Of a stretch of DNA of 22,185 bases, positions 7,239-14,628 are shown in pieces. Location of the stretch: positions 1 through 22,185 of the forward strand of contig JAEXLC010000184.1 of NCBI GenBank assembly GCA_023445495.1, read 5' to 3'. The stretch is from Pseudomonadota bacterium. Lineage in GTDB: Bacteria; Pseudomonadota; Alphaproteobacteria; Sphingomonadales; Sphingomonadaceae. The position numbers and the translations under genes are program-made. Every line of letters begins with the position of its first letter. Position 1 is the stretch's first letter. The notes under the pieces are model-generated. The model was not told the DNA's origin, did no database searches, and worked only from the letters and a program-made list of their open reading frames with translations.

Positions 7239-8235
7239 GGCGCTGACCCTGGAACGACTGCACGCCATGGCGCCGGACGAGGCGGCGGCCCTGCTTGCGG
7301 TGCGCCGTGCCGAGGGGCTTACCGCACATGAGGAGGCATTGCTGGCCGAGTGGCTGGCGGTGGATCCGCTGCACGCCGATGCGCTTGGCCAGGCCGAGCG
7401 CGGATGGGCGGTGTTTGACGCCGCTGAGGGGGACGAGATCCTTGCGGCGATGCGGGCCCATGCGCTCGCGTCGCCGGCACGGCGCTGGCTTGGGTGGCCG
7501 CAACTTGCTGCAGCTGCGGCGGTCGTGCTGCTGCTCGCGACCAGTCTGTTGATGCTGCCTTCGATGTTCCCCCCAGGCAGCGCACCGGTCGTGCAACAGC
7601 TCGCCTGGACGCGTTATGAGGCACCGGCCGCGCAAGTAGGTGCGGTAACCCTGAGCGACGGCAGCGTGATGACGCTCGGGGCCGGCAGCGTCGCCGAGAC
7701 CCGTTTGTCCGCCGATGCGCGCTCGATCCGGCTCCTGCAGGGGCAGGGGTTGTTCGAAGTGCGCCATGATCCTGCCCGGCCTTTTGGGGTGGTGGCAGGG
7801 GACCGGCGGGTGGTTGCGCTCGGCACGCGGTTCGAAGTCGATCTCGGCGCCGATGCGCTCAAGGTGACCTTGCTCCGCGGCAAGGTCGCGGTCGAGCCGC
7901 TTGGCGGCAATGGCCGGACCGAAATCCTGATGCCGGGCCAGCGATTGACGGAGAGTGGCGGGACGGTGACGATTGGCGAGGTCCCGATCGTCGAAGTGCC
8001 GGCCTGGAGCCGCGGCCTGATCGACCTGGAGGATGTCCGGCTTGGCGAGGCCCTGGCGCAGATCAATCACGGATCCTCCATTCGCGTGATTGTCGAGGAT
8101 CCACAGGTCGCGAACCTGCGTGTCTCCGGGCAGTTCCGGGCGGGCGACGCCGCGCGTTTCGCTACCACGGTCGCCGAACTCCACGGGCTGCGGGTGGCTC
8201 GGCGCGATGACGAGATCAGGCTTTCGCGAAAATAA
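7228..8235 (+). CDS. FecR-type anti-sigma / signal transducer, inner membrane
   Basis: A 335-residue FecR-family protein. The N-terminal cytoplasmic domain (about 14-60) has the usual sigma-binding pattern, including AEWLAVDPLHADALGQAERGW with one more residue. A single membrane helix lies at about 91-111 (LAAAAAVVLLLATSLLML). The periplasmic FecR domain (about 130-230) contains LSDGSVMTLGAGS and VVALGTRFEVDLG. A C-terminal STN-like lobe (about 255-335) includes LGEALAQINHGSSIRVIVED. The protein would relay receptor occupancy to the overlapping sigma factor. Its start codon lies inside the sigma gene, so the two are translationally coupled. Confidence 0.93.
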   Translation: MVHEALTLERLHAMAPDEAAALLAVRRAEGLTAHEEALLAEWLAVDPLHADALGQAERGWAVFDAAEGDEILAAMRAHALASPARRWLGWPQLAAAAAVVLLLATSLLMLPSMFPPGSAPVVQQLAWTRYEAPAAQVGAVTLSDGSVMTLGAGSVAETRLSADARSIRLLQGQGLFEVRHDPARPFGVVAGDRRVVALGTRFEVDLGADALKVTLLRGKVAVEPLGGNGRTEILMPGQRLTESGGTVTIGEVPIVEVPAWSRGLIDLEDVRLGEALAQINHGSSIRVIVEDPQVANLRVSGQFRAGDAARFATTVAELHGLRVARRDDEIRLSRK

Positions 8236-8302
8236 TTCCGAATATCGGGTGAGGGTTTTTGCCGGGCGCGCGTCTTTAGGGCGAATTTCGGAGGGCAAGG
8301 CC

Positions 8303-9067
8303 ATGACCGCAACGCTCGCATCCTACGACCCGTCCCGCGCCAGCCGCGCATTTTTCTTCGGAAATGTCGGCGTTCCTCGCTTCTGCGGGCCTCCCGTTCC
8401 CGCTGCGGTTCCCGCGACCGAACCGCATGCGATTGTCCATATCGTTCATTTCGATGCGGACGTCGCAGTCCGGCTCGCGCAGCTCTGTGCATCGGTCGGT
8501 ATCGGCGCCAGCATTCATCCCAGCATCCTGGCCTTTGCCGATGCGACGCTGCCCGATGCACCCGCCTGCCTGCTGGTTCACGCCCGCTACCCTGGCATCG
8601 TCGAGCTCGAAGCGCTGGCCAGCCGGATGCGCCCGGAAGCGATGCCGCCGATGATCGTCACGGCCGAGCGCGCCGATGTGCGCACCGCGGTGCTTGCGAT
8701 GAAGGCCGGCGCGGTGGAGTTTTTCGAGGCGCTGCCACGCGACCAGGATCTGCTCGACATGATCGCTACTGCCATCGGCATCGATCGCGCCCGCCGCCGG
8801 CTCGCGGTGGACTGTGCGGCGCTGAAGGCATGCTTTGCCCGGCTTACCGAGCGCGAGCGCCAGGTGATGGCGCTTGTCACTCGCGGCTTGCTCAACAAGC
8901 AGGTCGCTGGCGATCTCGGGATCAGCGAGATCACGGTGAAGGCGCATCGCGGCTCGGTGATGCGCAAGATGCGGGCGCGCACCATCGCCGATCTGGTCCG
9001 TATGGCCGATGCGCTGGATTATCTGTCGGAAGATGCCGGCGACGGCAGCTTCAGAAGTTTGCGTTGA
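8303..9067 (+). CDS. Orphan FixJ/LuxR-type response regulator with degenerate receiver
   Basis: This 254-residue protein has a receiver-like domain (about 43-160) and a C-terminal LuxR/GerE helix-turn-helix (about 177-235, RLTERERQVMALVTRGLLNK, then ISEITVKAHRGSVMRKM). The receiver still shows FixJ traits such as AIVHIVHFDAD and AVLAMKAGAVEFFEAL. The phospho-accepting Asp, expected in LLDVRMPG, is His93 in LLVHARYPG. The Lys expected in EKPF is replaced (EALP), and the acidic pocket is reduced to Asp51. No histidine kinase gene is nearby. Phosphorylation-independent action is inferred. GGAGGG at 8290-8295 lies 7 bases before the ATG. The gene follows the FecR gene by 67 bases and converges on the TonB-receptor gene, overlapping it by 17 bases. 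Confidence 0.9.
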   Translation: MTATLASYDPSRASRAFFFGNVGVPRFCGPPVPAAVPATEPHAIVHIVHFDADVAVRLAQLCASVGIGASIHPSILAFADATLPDAPACLLVHARYPGIVELEALASRMRPEAMPPMIVTAERADVRTAVLAMKAGAVEFFEALPRDQDLLDMIATAIGIDRARRRLAVDCAALKACFARLTERERQVMALVTRGLLNKQVAGDLGISEITVKAHRGSVMRKMRARTIADLVRMADALDYLSEDAGDGSFRSLR

Positions 9068-12000
9068 TCCCCAGCTCGAACCGCCGTCGGCGCGGATCGC
9101 CATAGGGGCTGAACATCGGGACGTCCCCAATGAACGCGTTCATCGCGTCGAAGGGAGGCGATGTGTCGAGCAGGTTCACGATGCCCAGATTGACGCTGAA
9201 TTCACTTTCCCCGCCGGCATGGCGGACCCGGAAGCGCCGGCTTGCATAGAGATCGAGATAAGTCTGGGCCTTGACGAAACGCGACCCCTGCAGCCTTTCC
9301 GCGCCCATCGAGCAGCATTTGTATTTCTCGGATGTCGTGATCCGGTAGCGGCCGAAATATTGGAGATTGGCGCCCACCAGCAAGCGCCCGGCCGTCCACT
9401 CCAGTCCAGCATTGGCGCGCCAGCGCAGCGGCTGGCCACGATAGCCGATCCGATCCTCATCGGGTTCGAACGGCATGCGGATGTCGTTCCGCAACTGGAG
9501 CGTCCCGTTCGCATAGCTGCGCAGGGTTCCTCCGGCGAAGGGCTGCGACCAGTCGAACTTGCCGTCGATCGATTCCACGTCGAGCTGCCCGACATTCATC
9601 ATCCGTGCGTCGATCATGGTGATCTTGCCGGCGGTGTAACCCAGCGCGCGATCGGCATCGCTCAGCGTCTGGCGCTGCACACGTTCCGGCCACATGCCCT
9701 CATGCGCCAATATCACCGTATCGCTCAGCGACACCGGATCTCCCGTGCGATGGATATGCGAATAGTCGAGCGAAACGCGCGGGCCCGATTGGGCTTCCGG
9801 ATTCACGACCATGCCCAGCGCCAGGGTGCTCGCGTGGATGGGCTTGAGATCAGGGGAGCCCGAGATCTTCAGCGTGAAATCGTTCGACAGGGTATTGCCG
9901 CGTCGCGGGTCGAGCCTGCTGCTGAAGCCGGGCTCGAAGGCATATTCGATGAGATAGTCGAGCGGTGGCGGCTGCAGACCGGTGGCGTAGCTGCCGCGCA
10001 GCATCAGCCACGGCAGCGGAAGCATCTTCGCCCCCGCAGTGAACGTGGTGCCGGCAAAGCCGGTACGCCGCTTCTCCGAATCCGGGTCGGACGGATCGAT
10101 CGTGAAGCGGAAGGACTGCGCATCGTGACGGGCTGCCAGTTGGACTTCCAGGCCGTGTAGCAGTGGCACCGGAGCGTCGGTTGCGATCAGCGGGGCGCCG
10201 ATTTCGGCATGGAAGGAGCGGATCCGGCTCGATCGGCGGTTCGTCGTCGAATAGTTCGGTTCGTTGCCGTAGAGTTCGGCGATCTGCACTTGCTGAAAGG
10301 ACGGTACGGTTTCGGTGCGGTTCTGGACGAGCAGCGTGAGCGAGGTACTTCCGGCGGCGGTGCGGAATATCGGGCCCGCCAGGCGCAGCGACTGTTCGCG
10401 ATAGCGACTGTGCGATTTGCGGGCGGCACGGGTGTCGAGCGTATAGGCATCCAGGCCCTGCTGAAGCGCATTCCAGTCGCCAAAGGGGTCGAAGCCGGGA
10501 TCGTCGCCGGCACCGATATAGTTGAGATAGCCGTTGCGCGCGCCACTGGCGGCATAGCGAACGGTGCCGAAGGTCGCTTCGGCAATCGCCTTCCAGCGGT
10601 GCGGCAATGGTACGATCAGCCCACCGGTATAGCGATCGCTTGCCATGTTCGCCTGAAATTCCTGGCGCATCGCGGGCGCGGGAAAAGTCAGCCAGATATA
10701 GTCGGTAAAGGGATTTAGTGCCGAGTTCGGTGACAGGATCACTTCCCCGTCTGACACCCGCGCTCGATAGCGACCGAAATTGCGCAGCAGTAATGCGTCG
10801 AAATAGGCTTCGATACCACCACCGAAACTGTGCCGCAGGTTGACGATCGCCGATGTTGTGGTCGGGGTCGATCCAAGGTCGCTCGCGTCGCGTTCCAGCG
10901 ATGGCGCAAGGTCGATCTGGCCGGCGCGCTGGGTGAGTGCGACCACCATATCGGCTGTGCTTCCCGAAAAGCCGCGCGGGAGATAGGTCTTCTGGGCGTT
11001 CAGCACGCCTCCGCCATATTGCGGCTTGAAGGTCAGGCTGTCTGCATAATAGCCCATCGCGAAGACATTGATCGAGTTGCTGTCGAGTTCGTCTCCGCCG
11101 GCATAGGAGAACTGGTTCGGGAGCCGCGCGTTCACGGATTGGCGTGCGCGAAGGACATAGCCTCGCTGCCCCGAGAGGAGCGATTGCTCCCAGCTTCTGG
11201 CCAGATACACGCTCACATTGGTGTCGCCTTCATTCGGCGAGAAGCCGAAACCGCCTTCCAGCGTCAGTCGCCTCGCGTCCCCGCGCGCGCTGATTCCGGC
11301 GGTTCCATGAAATTCCAGCCCATGCAGGTCGCGGCGCAGGACCACATTCACCACGCCACCCAGCGCACCGAAGCCATAGATGCCGCTGGCGGTGCCGGTC
11401 AGCGTCTCGACGCGCTCGATCGCATGGGTCGGGATCGCGTTGATGTCGGGCTGGAAGAGGCTCAGCGCGTCTGTTGGGATGCCGGGCAGGCGGCGGCCAT
11501 CGACCAGGATGAGCGTCTGGTCGGTGCCGAGGCCGCGCAGGTCGATCTGCGAATTGGTGCCGCCCAGCTGGTAGTAGCTCTCTGGCGCGAACTGGGTGTC
11601 TGCGCCGACGCGTGCGCGGAAGTACTGCTCGAGATTGTTGCGATGCGCGTTGACGATCTGCGGGCGCGTCGCAACCTGATAGGGCTGCACGTCATTCTCG
11701 CGGCGGCGGATGTCGAGATTCTGGGTGCGCCGGCCGATCACCAGGATCTCGGGTTCGGCGATGTCCTCGCTTGGAGCTGCCGCCTTGCGCTCGATCACCC
11801 AGGCCCCGGTGGCGGAGCGTCGTGCGTTCAGGTCGGTGCCGGCAAGCAGCGCTCTGAGTCCGGCCTCGATCGTCAGGCGCCCCTTCAGACGCGGCGCGCG
11901 AAGTCCGCGCAGCATCGCGCGATCGAAGAGCAGCTCGGCGCCCGTCTGGCGGGCGAGATCCCGCAGCGCGCCGTCAAGCGGTCCACTCAATATATCGAGC

Positions 12001-12083
12001 GGGAAAGCATAGCCCTCCGGTGCCGGAGCGGACAGAACCGGCGATGCGAACGCCAACACGGCGGAAGTAACGGAAGCCAGCAT
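9051..12083 (-). CDS. TonB-dependent outer-membrane receptor with N-terminal STN signalling domain
   Basis: A 1010-residue receptor. A signal peptide (about 1-20) is followed by an STN domain (about 24-100; FPLDILSGPLDGALRDLARQ, LLAGTDLNARR). That domain is what contacts a FecR-type protein in trans-envelope signalling. A TonB-box-like EPEILVIGRR lies at 110-119. The plug domain (about 130-245) contains SQIDLRGLGTDQTLILVDGR and ends in GALGGVVNVVLRRD. The rest is a beta-barrel ending in a C-terminal Phe (FELGINANF). The presence of the STN domain ties it to the sigma/FecR pair at 6.7-8.2 kb, although it lies on the opposite strand with a regulator gene between. The transported ligand is unknown; iron-siderophore or plant-derived compounds are both possible. 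Confidence 0.95.
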   Translation of the reverse strand: MLASVTSAVLAFASPVLSAPAPEGYAFPLDILSGPLDGALRDLARQTGAELLFDRAMLRGLRAPRLKGRLTIEAGLRALLAGTDLNARRSATGAWVIERKAAAPSEDIAEPEILVIGRRTQNLDIRRRENDVQPYQVATRPQIVNAHRNNLEQYFRARVGADTQFAPESYYQLGGTNSQIDLRGLGTDQTLILVDGRRLPGIPTDALSLFQPDINAIPTHAIERVETLTGTASGIYGFGALGGVVNVVLRRDLHGLEFHGTAGISARGDARRLTLEGGFGFSPNEGDTNVSVYLARSWEQSLLSGQRGYVLRARQSVNARLPNQFSYAGGDELDSNSINVFAMGYYADSLTFKPQYGGGVLNAQKTYLPRGFSGSTADMVVALTQRAGQIDLAPSLERDASDLGSTPTTTSAIVNLRHSFGGGIEAYFDALLLRNFGRYRARVSDGEVILSPNSALNPFTDYIWLTFPAPAMRQEFQANMASDRYTGGLIVPLPHRWKAIAEATFGTVRYAASGARNGYLNYIGAGDDPGFDPFGDWNALQQGLDAYTLDTRAARKSHSRYREQSLRLAGPIFRTAAGSTSLTLLVQNRTETVPSFQQVQIAELYGNEPNYSTTNRRSSRIRSFHAEIGAPLIATDAPVPLLHGLEVQLAARHDAQSFRFTIDPSDPDSEKRRTGFAGTTFTAGAKMLPLPWLMLRGSYATGLQPPPLDYLIEYAFEPGFSSRLDPRRGNTLSNDFTLKISGSPDLKPIHASTLALGMVVNPEAQSGPRVSLDYSHIHRTGDPVSLSDTVILAHEGMWPERVQRQTLSDADRALGYTAGKITMIDARMMNVGQLDVESIDGKFDWSQPFAGGTLRSYANGTLQLRNDIRMPFEPDEDRIGYRGQPLRWRANAGLEWTAGRLLVGANLQYFGRYRITTSEKYKCCSMGAERLQGSRFVKAQTYLDLYASRRFRVRHAGGESEFSVNLGIVNLLDTSPPFDAMNAFIGDVPMFSPYGDPRRRRFELGINANF

Positions 12084-12154
12084 GCCCGATCCCCAAGAGC
12101 AGCGGTCTTTCCGTCTTAACTCAGATTTATTGGTTCAGTCCATAACGGATGCAA
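12084..12154. other. Intergenic region upstream of the TonB receptor
   Basis: These 71 bases lie between the end of the FMN reductase gene and the start of the receptor gene, so they must hold the receptor's promoter. The region is AT-richer than its surroundings. It includes TTTATTGG and CCATAA around 12126-12145, an imperfect inverted repeat. No copy of the ACCWWGGT operator is present, and I cannot name a sigma-specific promoter. Confidence 0.35.
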
Positions 12155-12730
12155 TCAAGCTGCCCGTGCTTGTGCCAGGGCATTGGACCACCACAGAATT
12201 TCGTCGAGCATCGCGTCCGTATTCTGCGCCAGCCAGGGCAGTTCGGTGAGCGGCTTTCCTTCCTGCCAGGCGGCCATGAAGTCGGCGCCCTGCAGGTGCA
12301 CGCCCGTGCGAGTCGGCGCCATCTGGAGCTCGATGCAGATCAGCCGCAGCTGCTCCACCGCCCGCGCGCCACCGACACTGCCATACCCGAAGAACGCCGC
12401 CGCCTTCCGGTTCCACTCGGGATAGGCGTAGTCGAGAGCGTTCTTGAGCACCGCCGGGATGCTGCGATTATATTCGGCCGTCAGGAAGATATAGCCGTCG
12501 AAGGTGGCGATCTTGCGCTGCCAGCGCTGCGCGACCGGATCCTGCGACGGCAACCAGGCATTGGACGCGGGCTCATCGAAATAGGGCATCGGATAGTCGC
12601 GCAGGTCGATCAGCTCGACTTCCATGTCGCCACGCGCCGCGGCCTGTTCGAGCAGCCAGCCTGCCGGCACATCGGCAAAGCGGGTGGCGCGGGTCGAGCT
12701 GATGATGATGGCAATGCGGGGAAGGGGCAT
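12155..12730 (-). CDS. NADPH-dependent FMN reductase family protein
   Basis: A 191-residue flavodoxin-fold protein. The phosphate-binding loop for FMN is IISSTRATRFADVPAGW (about 9-25). The second conserved segment is TAEYNRSIPAVLKNALDYAY (84-103), and the third is FFGYGSVGGARAVEQLR (113-129). Family members reduce flavin or quinones with NAD(P)H and often supply reduced flavin to monooxygenases. The start is supported by GAAGG 7 bases upstream. It is the second gene of a minus-strand pair, 16 bases after the unknown gene upstream, driven from the site C promoter region. No flavin monooxygenase is visible in the window. Confidence 0.92.
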   Translation of the reverse strand: MPLPRIAIIISSTRATRFADVPAGWLLEQAAARGDMEVELIDLRDYPMPYFDEPASNAWLPSQDPVAQRWQRKIATFDGYIFLTAEYNRSIPAVLKNALDYAYPEWNRKAAAFFGYGSVGGARAVEQLRLICIELQMAPTRTGVHLQGADFMAAWQEGKPLTELPWLAQNTDAMLDEILWWSNALAQARAA

Positions 12731-12746
12731 CGGGAATCCTTCGGGT

Positions 12747-13466
12747 TCAGGCCAGGGAGAAATCGGACAGGTCGATCGAGACCATCACCGGGTCGAGGAC
12801 CGGCATGCCATCGTCGCCGCGGCGATAGGCACGACGGCGGGTGGGGAAGCGGAAACCGGAGACCTCGACAAAGTCCGAGACGAGATGCGCGCCGCCAAAG
12901 CCGCCCGCGACATCGACATTGTAGTCGTGCCGCGCGAGCAGCCCGTCCGGGCCGAAATAGAAGTCCTGGTCGGCGCTGTGCGTCGCGATCCGTGCCGGGA
13001 AATGCGCGCGCAGCCCGCGCCAGGTCTCGCCGTCCTGCTCGATCGGATCGATGTCGGTCACGACGATGTCGGGCTCGGCGAGCAGGAAGGGCGTGACCAG
13101 ATAGGTCCAGAGCGCATAGCTGCTGAAATAGGCGCGGTGGAGCGGATCCCAGGGCGTGTCCGCGACATGCCCGGCAAAGGCGGCACGCGGATCGGCACGC
13201 TCGGCGATGATCCGGTCGCTGCTGTCGCAGATCAGCACCCGCTCGGGCCTGAATACCGTCCGCCAGTCCGGCGCGCCGAAGGGTGCGAGCGTCGCCCATT
13301 GATGGTCGAGCGTCACCGTGACCCGTCGTGGTTCGCTGTCCTGGACGAGCCCCTTGAGTCCCCATAGCGCGCCGCCCGTGACCACCGTCGCGGAAAGCGT
13401 CTGGTAGCGGCGCCAGCGATCGAGGCCACCATGCGCGGCAAGGGCTTCGCTTAGAAGTGGGTGCAT
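12747..13466 (-). CDS. Conserved-looking protein of unknown function, possible LolA-like beta fold
   Basis: A 239-residue protein without a signal peptide, starting MHPLLSEALAAHGGLDRW. Many beta-strand-like segments follow (for example WRGLRAHFPARIATHSADQD, DFYFGPDGLLARHDYNVDVA). The HGG-x-x-RW opening and the strand pattern recall proteins loosely called LolA- or lipoprotein-carrier-like, but I cannot confirm the family. The upstream in-frame extension to 13628 is rejected because it crosses operator site C and reads as non-protein. The start at 13466 has AAGGACAGGA upstream. It is the first gene of a minus-strand pair with the FMN reductase, and its start lies 73 bases from site C. Confidence 0.75.
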   Translation of the reverse strand: MHPLLSEALAAHGGLDRWRRYQTLSATVVTGGALWGLKGLVQDSEPRRVTVTLDHQWATLAPFGAPDWRTVFRPERVLICDSSDRIIAERADPRAAFAGHVADTPWDPLHRAYFSSYALWTYLVTPFLLAEPDIVVTDIDPIEQDGETWRGLRAHFPARIATHSADQDFYFGPDGLLARHDYNVDVAGGFGGAHLVSDFVEVSGFRFPTRRRAYRRGDDGMPVLDPVMVSIDLSDFSLA

Positions 13467-13539
13467 CGGTCCTGTCCTTGGTCGCGGCGGATAGCGTTCC
13501 GCCGCATCCCGATCTGGCAGCGGACACCGCCGCGACGCC

Positions 13540-13591
13540 ATTGGACCAAGGTGTCGCCGATACCATGGTCCAACCGACACCATGGTCCAAT
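13540..13591. promoter_or_regulatory. Triple operator-like array C between divergent operons
   Basis: Three cores lie at 13545-13552 (ACCAAGGT), 13562-13569 (ACCATGGT) and 13579-13586 (ACCATGGT), each exactly 17 bp from the next. The outer arms ATTGGACCAAGGT and ACCATGGTCCAAT mirror each other with one mismatch. The middle core carries CGAT on its left and CCAA on its right, joining both flank types seen at sites A, B and D. The array lies 73 bases from the start at 13466 and 63 bases from the start at 13655. A shared regulator site for both promoters is inferred. Confidence 0.75.
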
Positions 13592-13654
13592 GGCAGGCTT
13601 TTCCGGCCGGCACATATCGCCCCGGCAATATCGCAAGCCATTGAAGGGCATCTC

Positions 13655-14365
13655 ATGCAGGACCAACAGAAAGTCGCCATTATCACTGGCGCGTCGCAGG
13701 GCATCGGGGCGGGGCTGGTCGCGGCCTATCGCGCCCGCGGATATCGTGTCGTCGCTACTTCGCGCTCCGTGCAAGAGGGGAGCGACCCCGCACTGCTCGG
13801 CGTCGCCGGCGACATCGGCGATCCGGCGACCGGCGCGCGCGTGGTCGAGGCGGCGCTGGCCCGGTTCGGGCGCGTCGATACGCTGGTGAACAATGCCGGC
13901 ATCTTCGTCGCCAAGCCGTTCACCGATTACACCGCCGAAGACTATGCCCGGGTGGTCGCCACCAACCTGGCCGGCTTCCACTTCATCACCCAGGCGGCGA
14001 TCGGCGCGATGCTGGCCAGCGGCGGCGGGCATGTCGTCAGCATCACCACCAGCCTGGTGGACGCCGCCAATTCCAACGTGCCGTCCGAGCTCGCTTCGCT
14101 CACGAAGGGCGGGATCGACGCCGCCACCCGCAGCCTGGCGATCGAATATGCCAGGCGCGGCATCCGGGTGAACGCGGTGTCGCCGGGCGTCATCCGCACC
14201 CCGATGCACGCGCCTGAAAGCCATGCGGCGCTCGCCGCCTTGCATCCGGTCGCCCGGCTCGGCGAGATTTCGGACATCGTCGATGCCGTGCTGTATCTGG
14301 AGGATGCGTCCTTCGTCACCGGCGAGACGCTGCATGTCGATGGCGGTCAGGCCGCGGGCTTCTGA
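13655..14365 (+). CDS. Short-chain dehydrogenase/reductase-family protein lacking the catalytic Tyr
   Basis: A 236-residue classical SDR fold. The nucleotide-binding motif TGASQGIG lies at 11-18, NNAG at 79-82, and a typical C-terminal VNAVSPGVIRTPMH and DGGQAAGF are present. The active-site YxxxK, however, reads ALASLTKGG: Lys151 is present, but the position four residues before it is Ala147. The protein may bind NAD(P) without being an ordinary dehydrogenase, or may use another residue. GAAGGG at 13643-13648 lies 6 bases before ATG 13655. It is the first gene of a four-gene operon (SDR, tautomerase, hydrolase, DUF3237) with gaps of 14 bases or overlaps, starting 63 bases from operator array C. 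Confidence 0.9.
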   Translation: MQDQQKVAIITGASQGIGAGLVAAYRARGYRVVATSRSVQEGSDPALLGVAGDIGDPATGARVVEAALARFGRVDTLVNNAGIFVAKPFTDYTAEDYARVVATNLAGFHFITQAAIGAMLASGGGHVVSITTSLVDAANSNVPSELASLTKGGIDAATRSLAIEYARRGIRVNAVSPGVIRTPMHAPESHAALAALHPVARLGEISDIVDAVLYLEDASFVTGETLHVDGGQAAGF

Positions 14366-14379
14366 GCGGGAGACAGGCA

Positions 14380-14628
14380 ATGCCGATGATAACCGTGCAA
14401 CTCACCCGCGAAGGTACCGAACCCGGCCTGGATCGCATGACCGACGCGCAGAAGGCCGCCATCCATCTCGGGATGAGCAAGGTGTTGCTCGACGTGCTGG
14501 GCAAGCCGCTCGAATGGACTTGGGTCGTGATCGAGGAAGTCGAGCCCCAGAATTGGGGCTGGGGCGGAATGCCCGCGCTCGAATATCGCGCACGCATGGC
14601 CAAGGGCGAGCCGGGCGGGGCCGGATGA
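14380..14628 (+). CDS. Tautomerase family protein (4-oxalocrotonate tautomerase-like)
   Basis: An 82-residue protein beginning MPMITVQLTREG. After removal of Met, Pro would be the N-terminal residue, the general base of the tautomerase superfamily. The length and the strand-helix-strand order (MITVQL, a helix around DAQKAAIHLGMSKVLLDVLG, then WTWVVIEEV) fit. Members act on keto-enol isomerisation in aromatic or heterocyclic ring breakdown. A GGGAG 7 bases upstream supports the start. The stop overlaps the next start as ATGA, which means translational coupling to the alpha/beta hydrolase. The substrate is not known. Confidence 0.88.
   Translation: MPMITVQLTREGTEPGLDRMTDAQKAAIHLGMSKVLLDVLGKPLEWTWVVIEEVEPQNWGWGGMPALEYRARMAKGEPGGAG

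Noticed and set aside
10830..12119. Long plus-strand open frame inside the TonB-receptor gene
   Set aside because: It lies antisense to the STN and plug domains of a clear receptor, with shadow composition and no ribosome binding site of note.
12181..12190. ATTGGACCACC as a fifth copy of the operator
   Set aside because: It lies inside the FMN reductase gene, lacks the ACCWWGGT core and has no mirrored partner.
13467..13628. N-terminal extension of the minus-strand unknown protein up to 13628
   Set aside because: It would translate operator array C into repeated WTMVS/PWYRR-like peptides. The start at 13466 has a better upstream purine tract.
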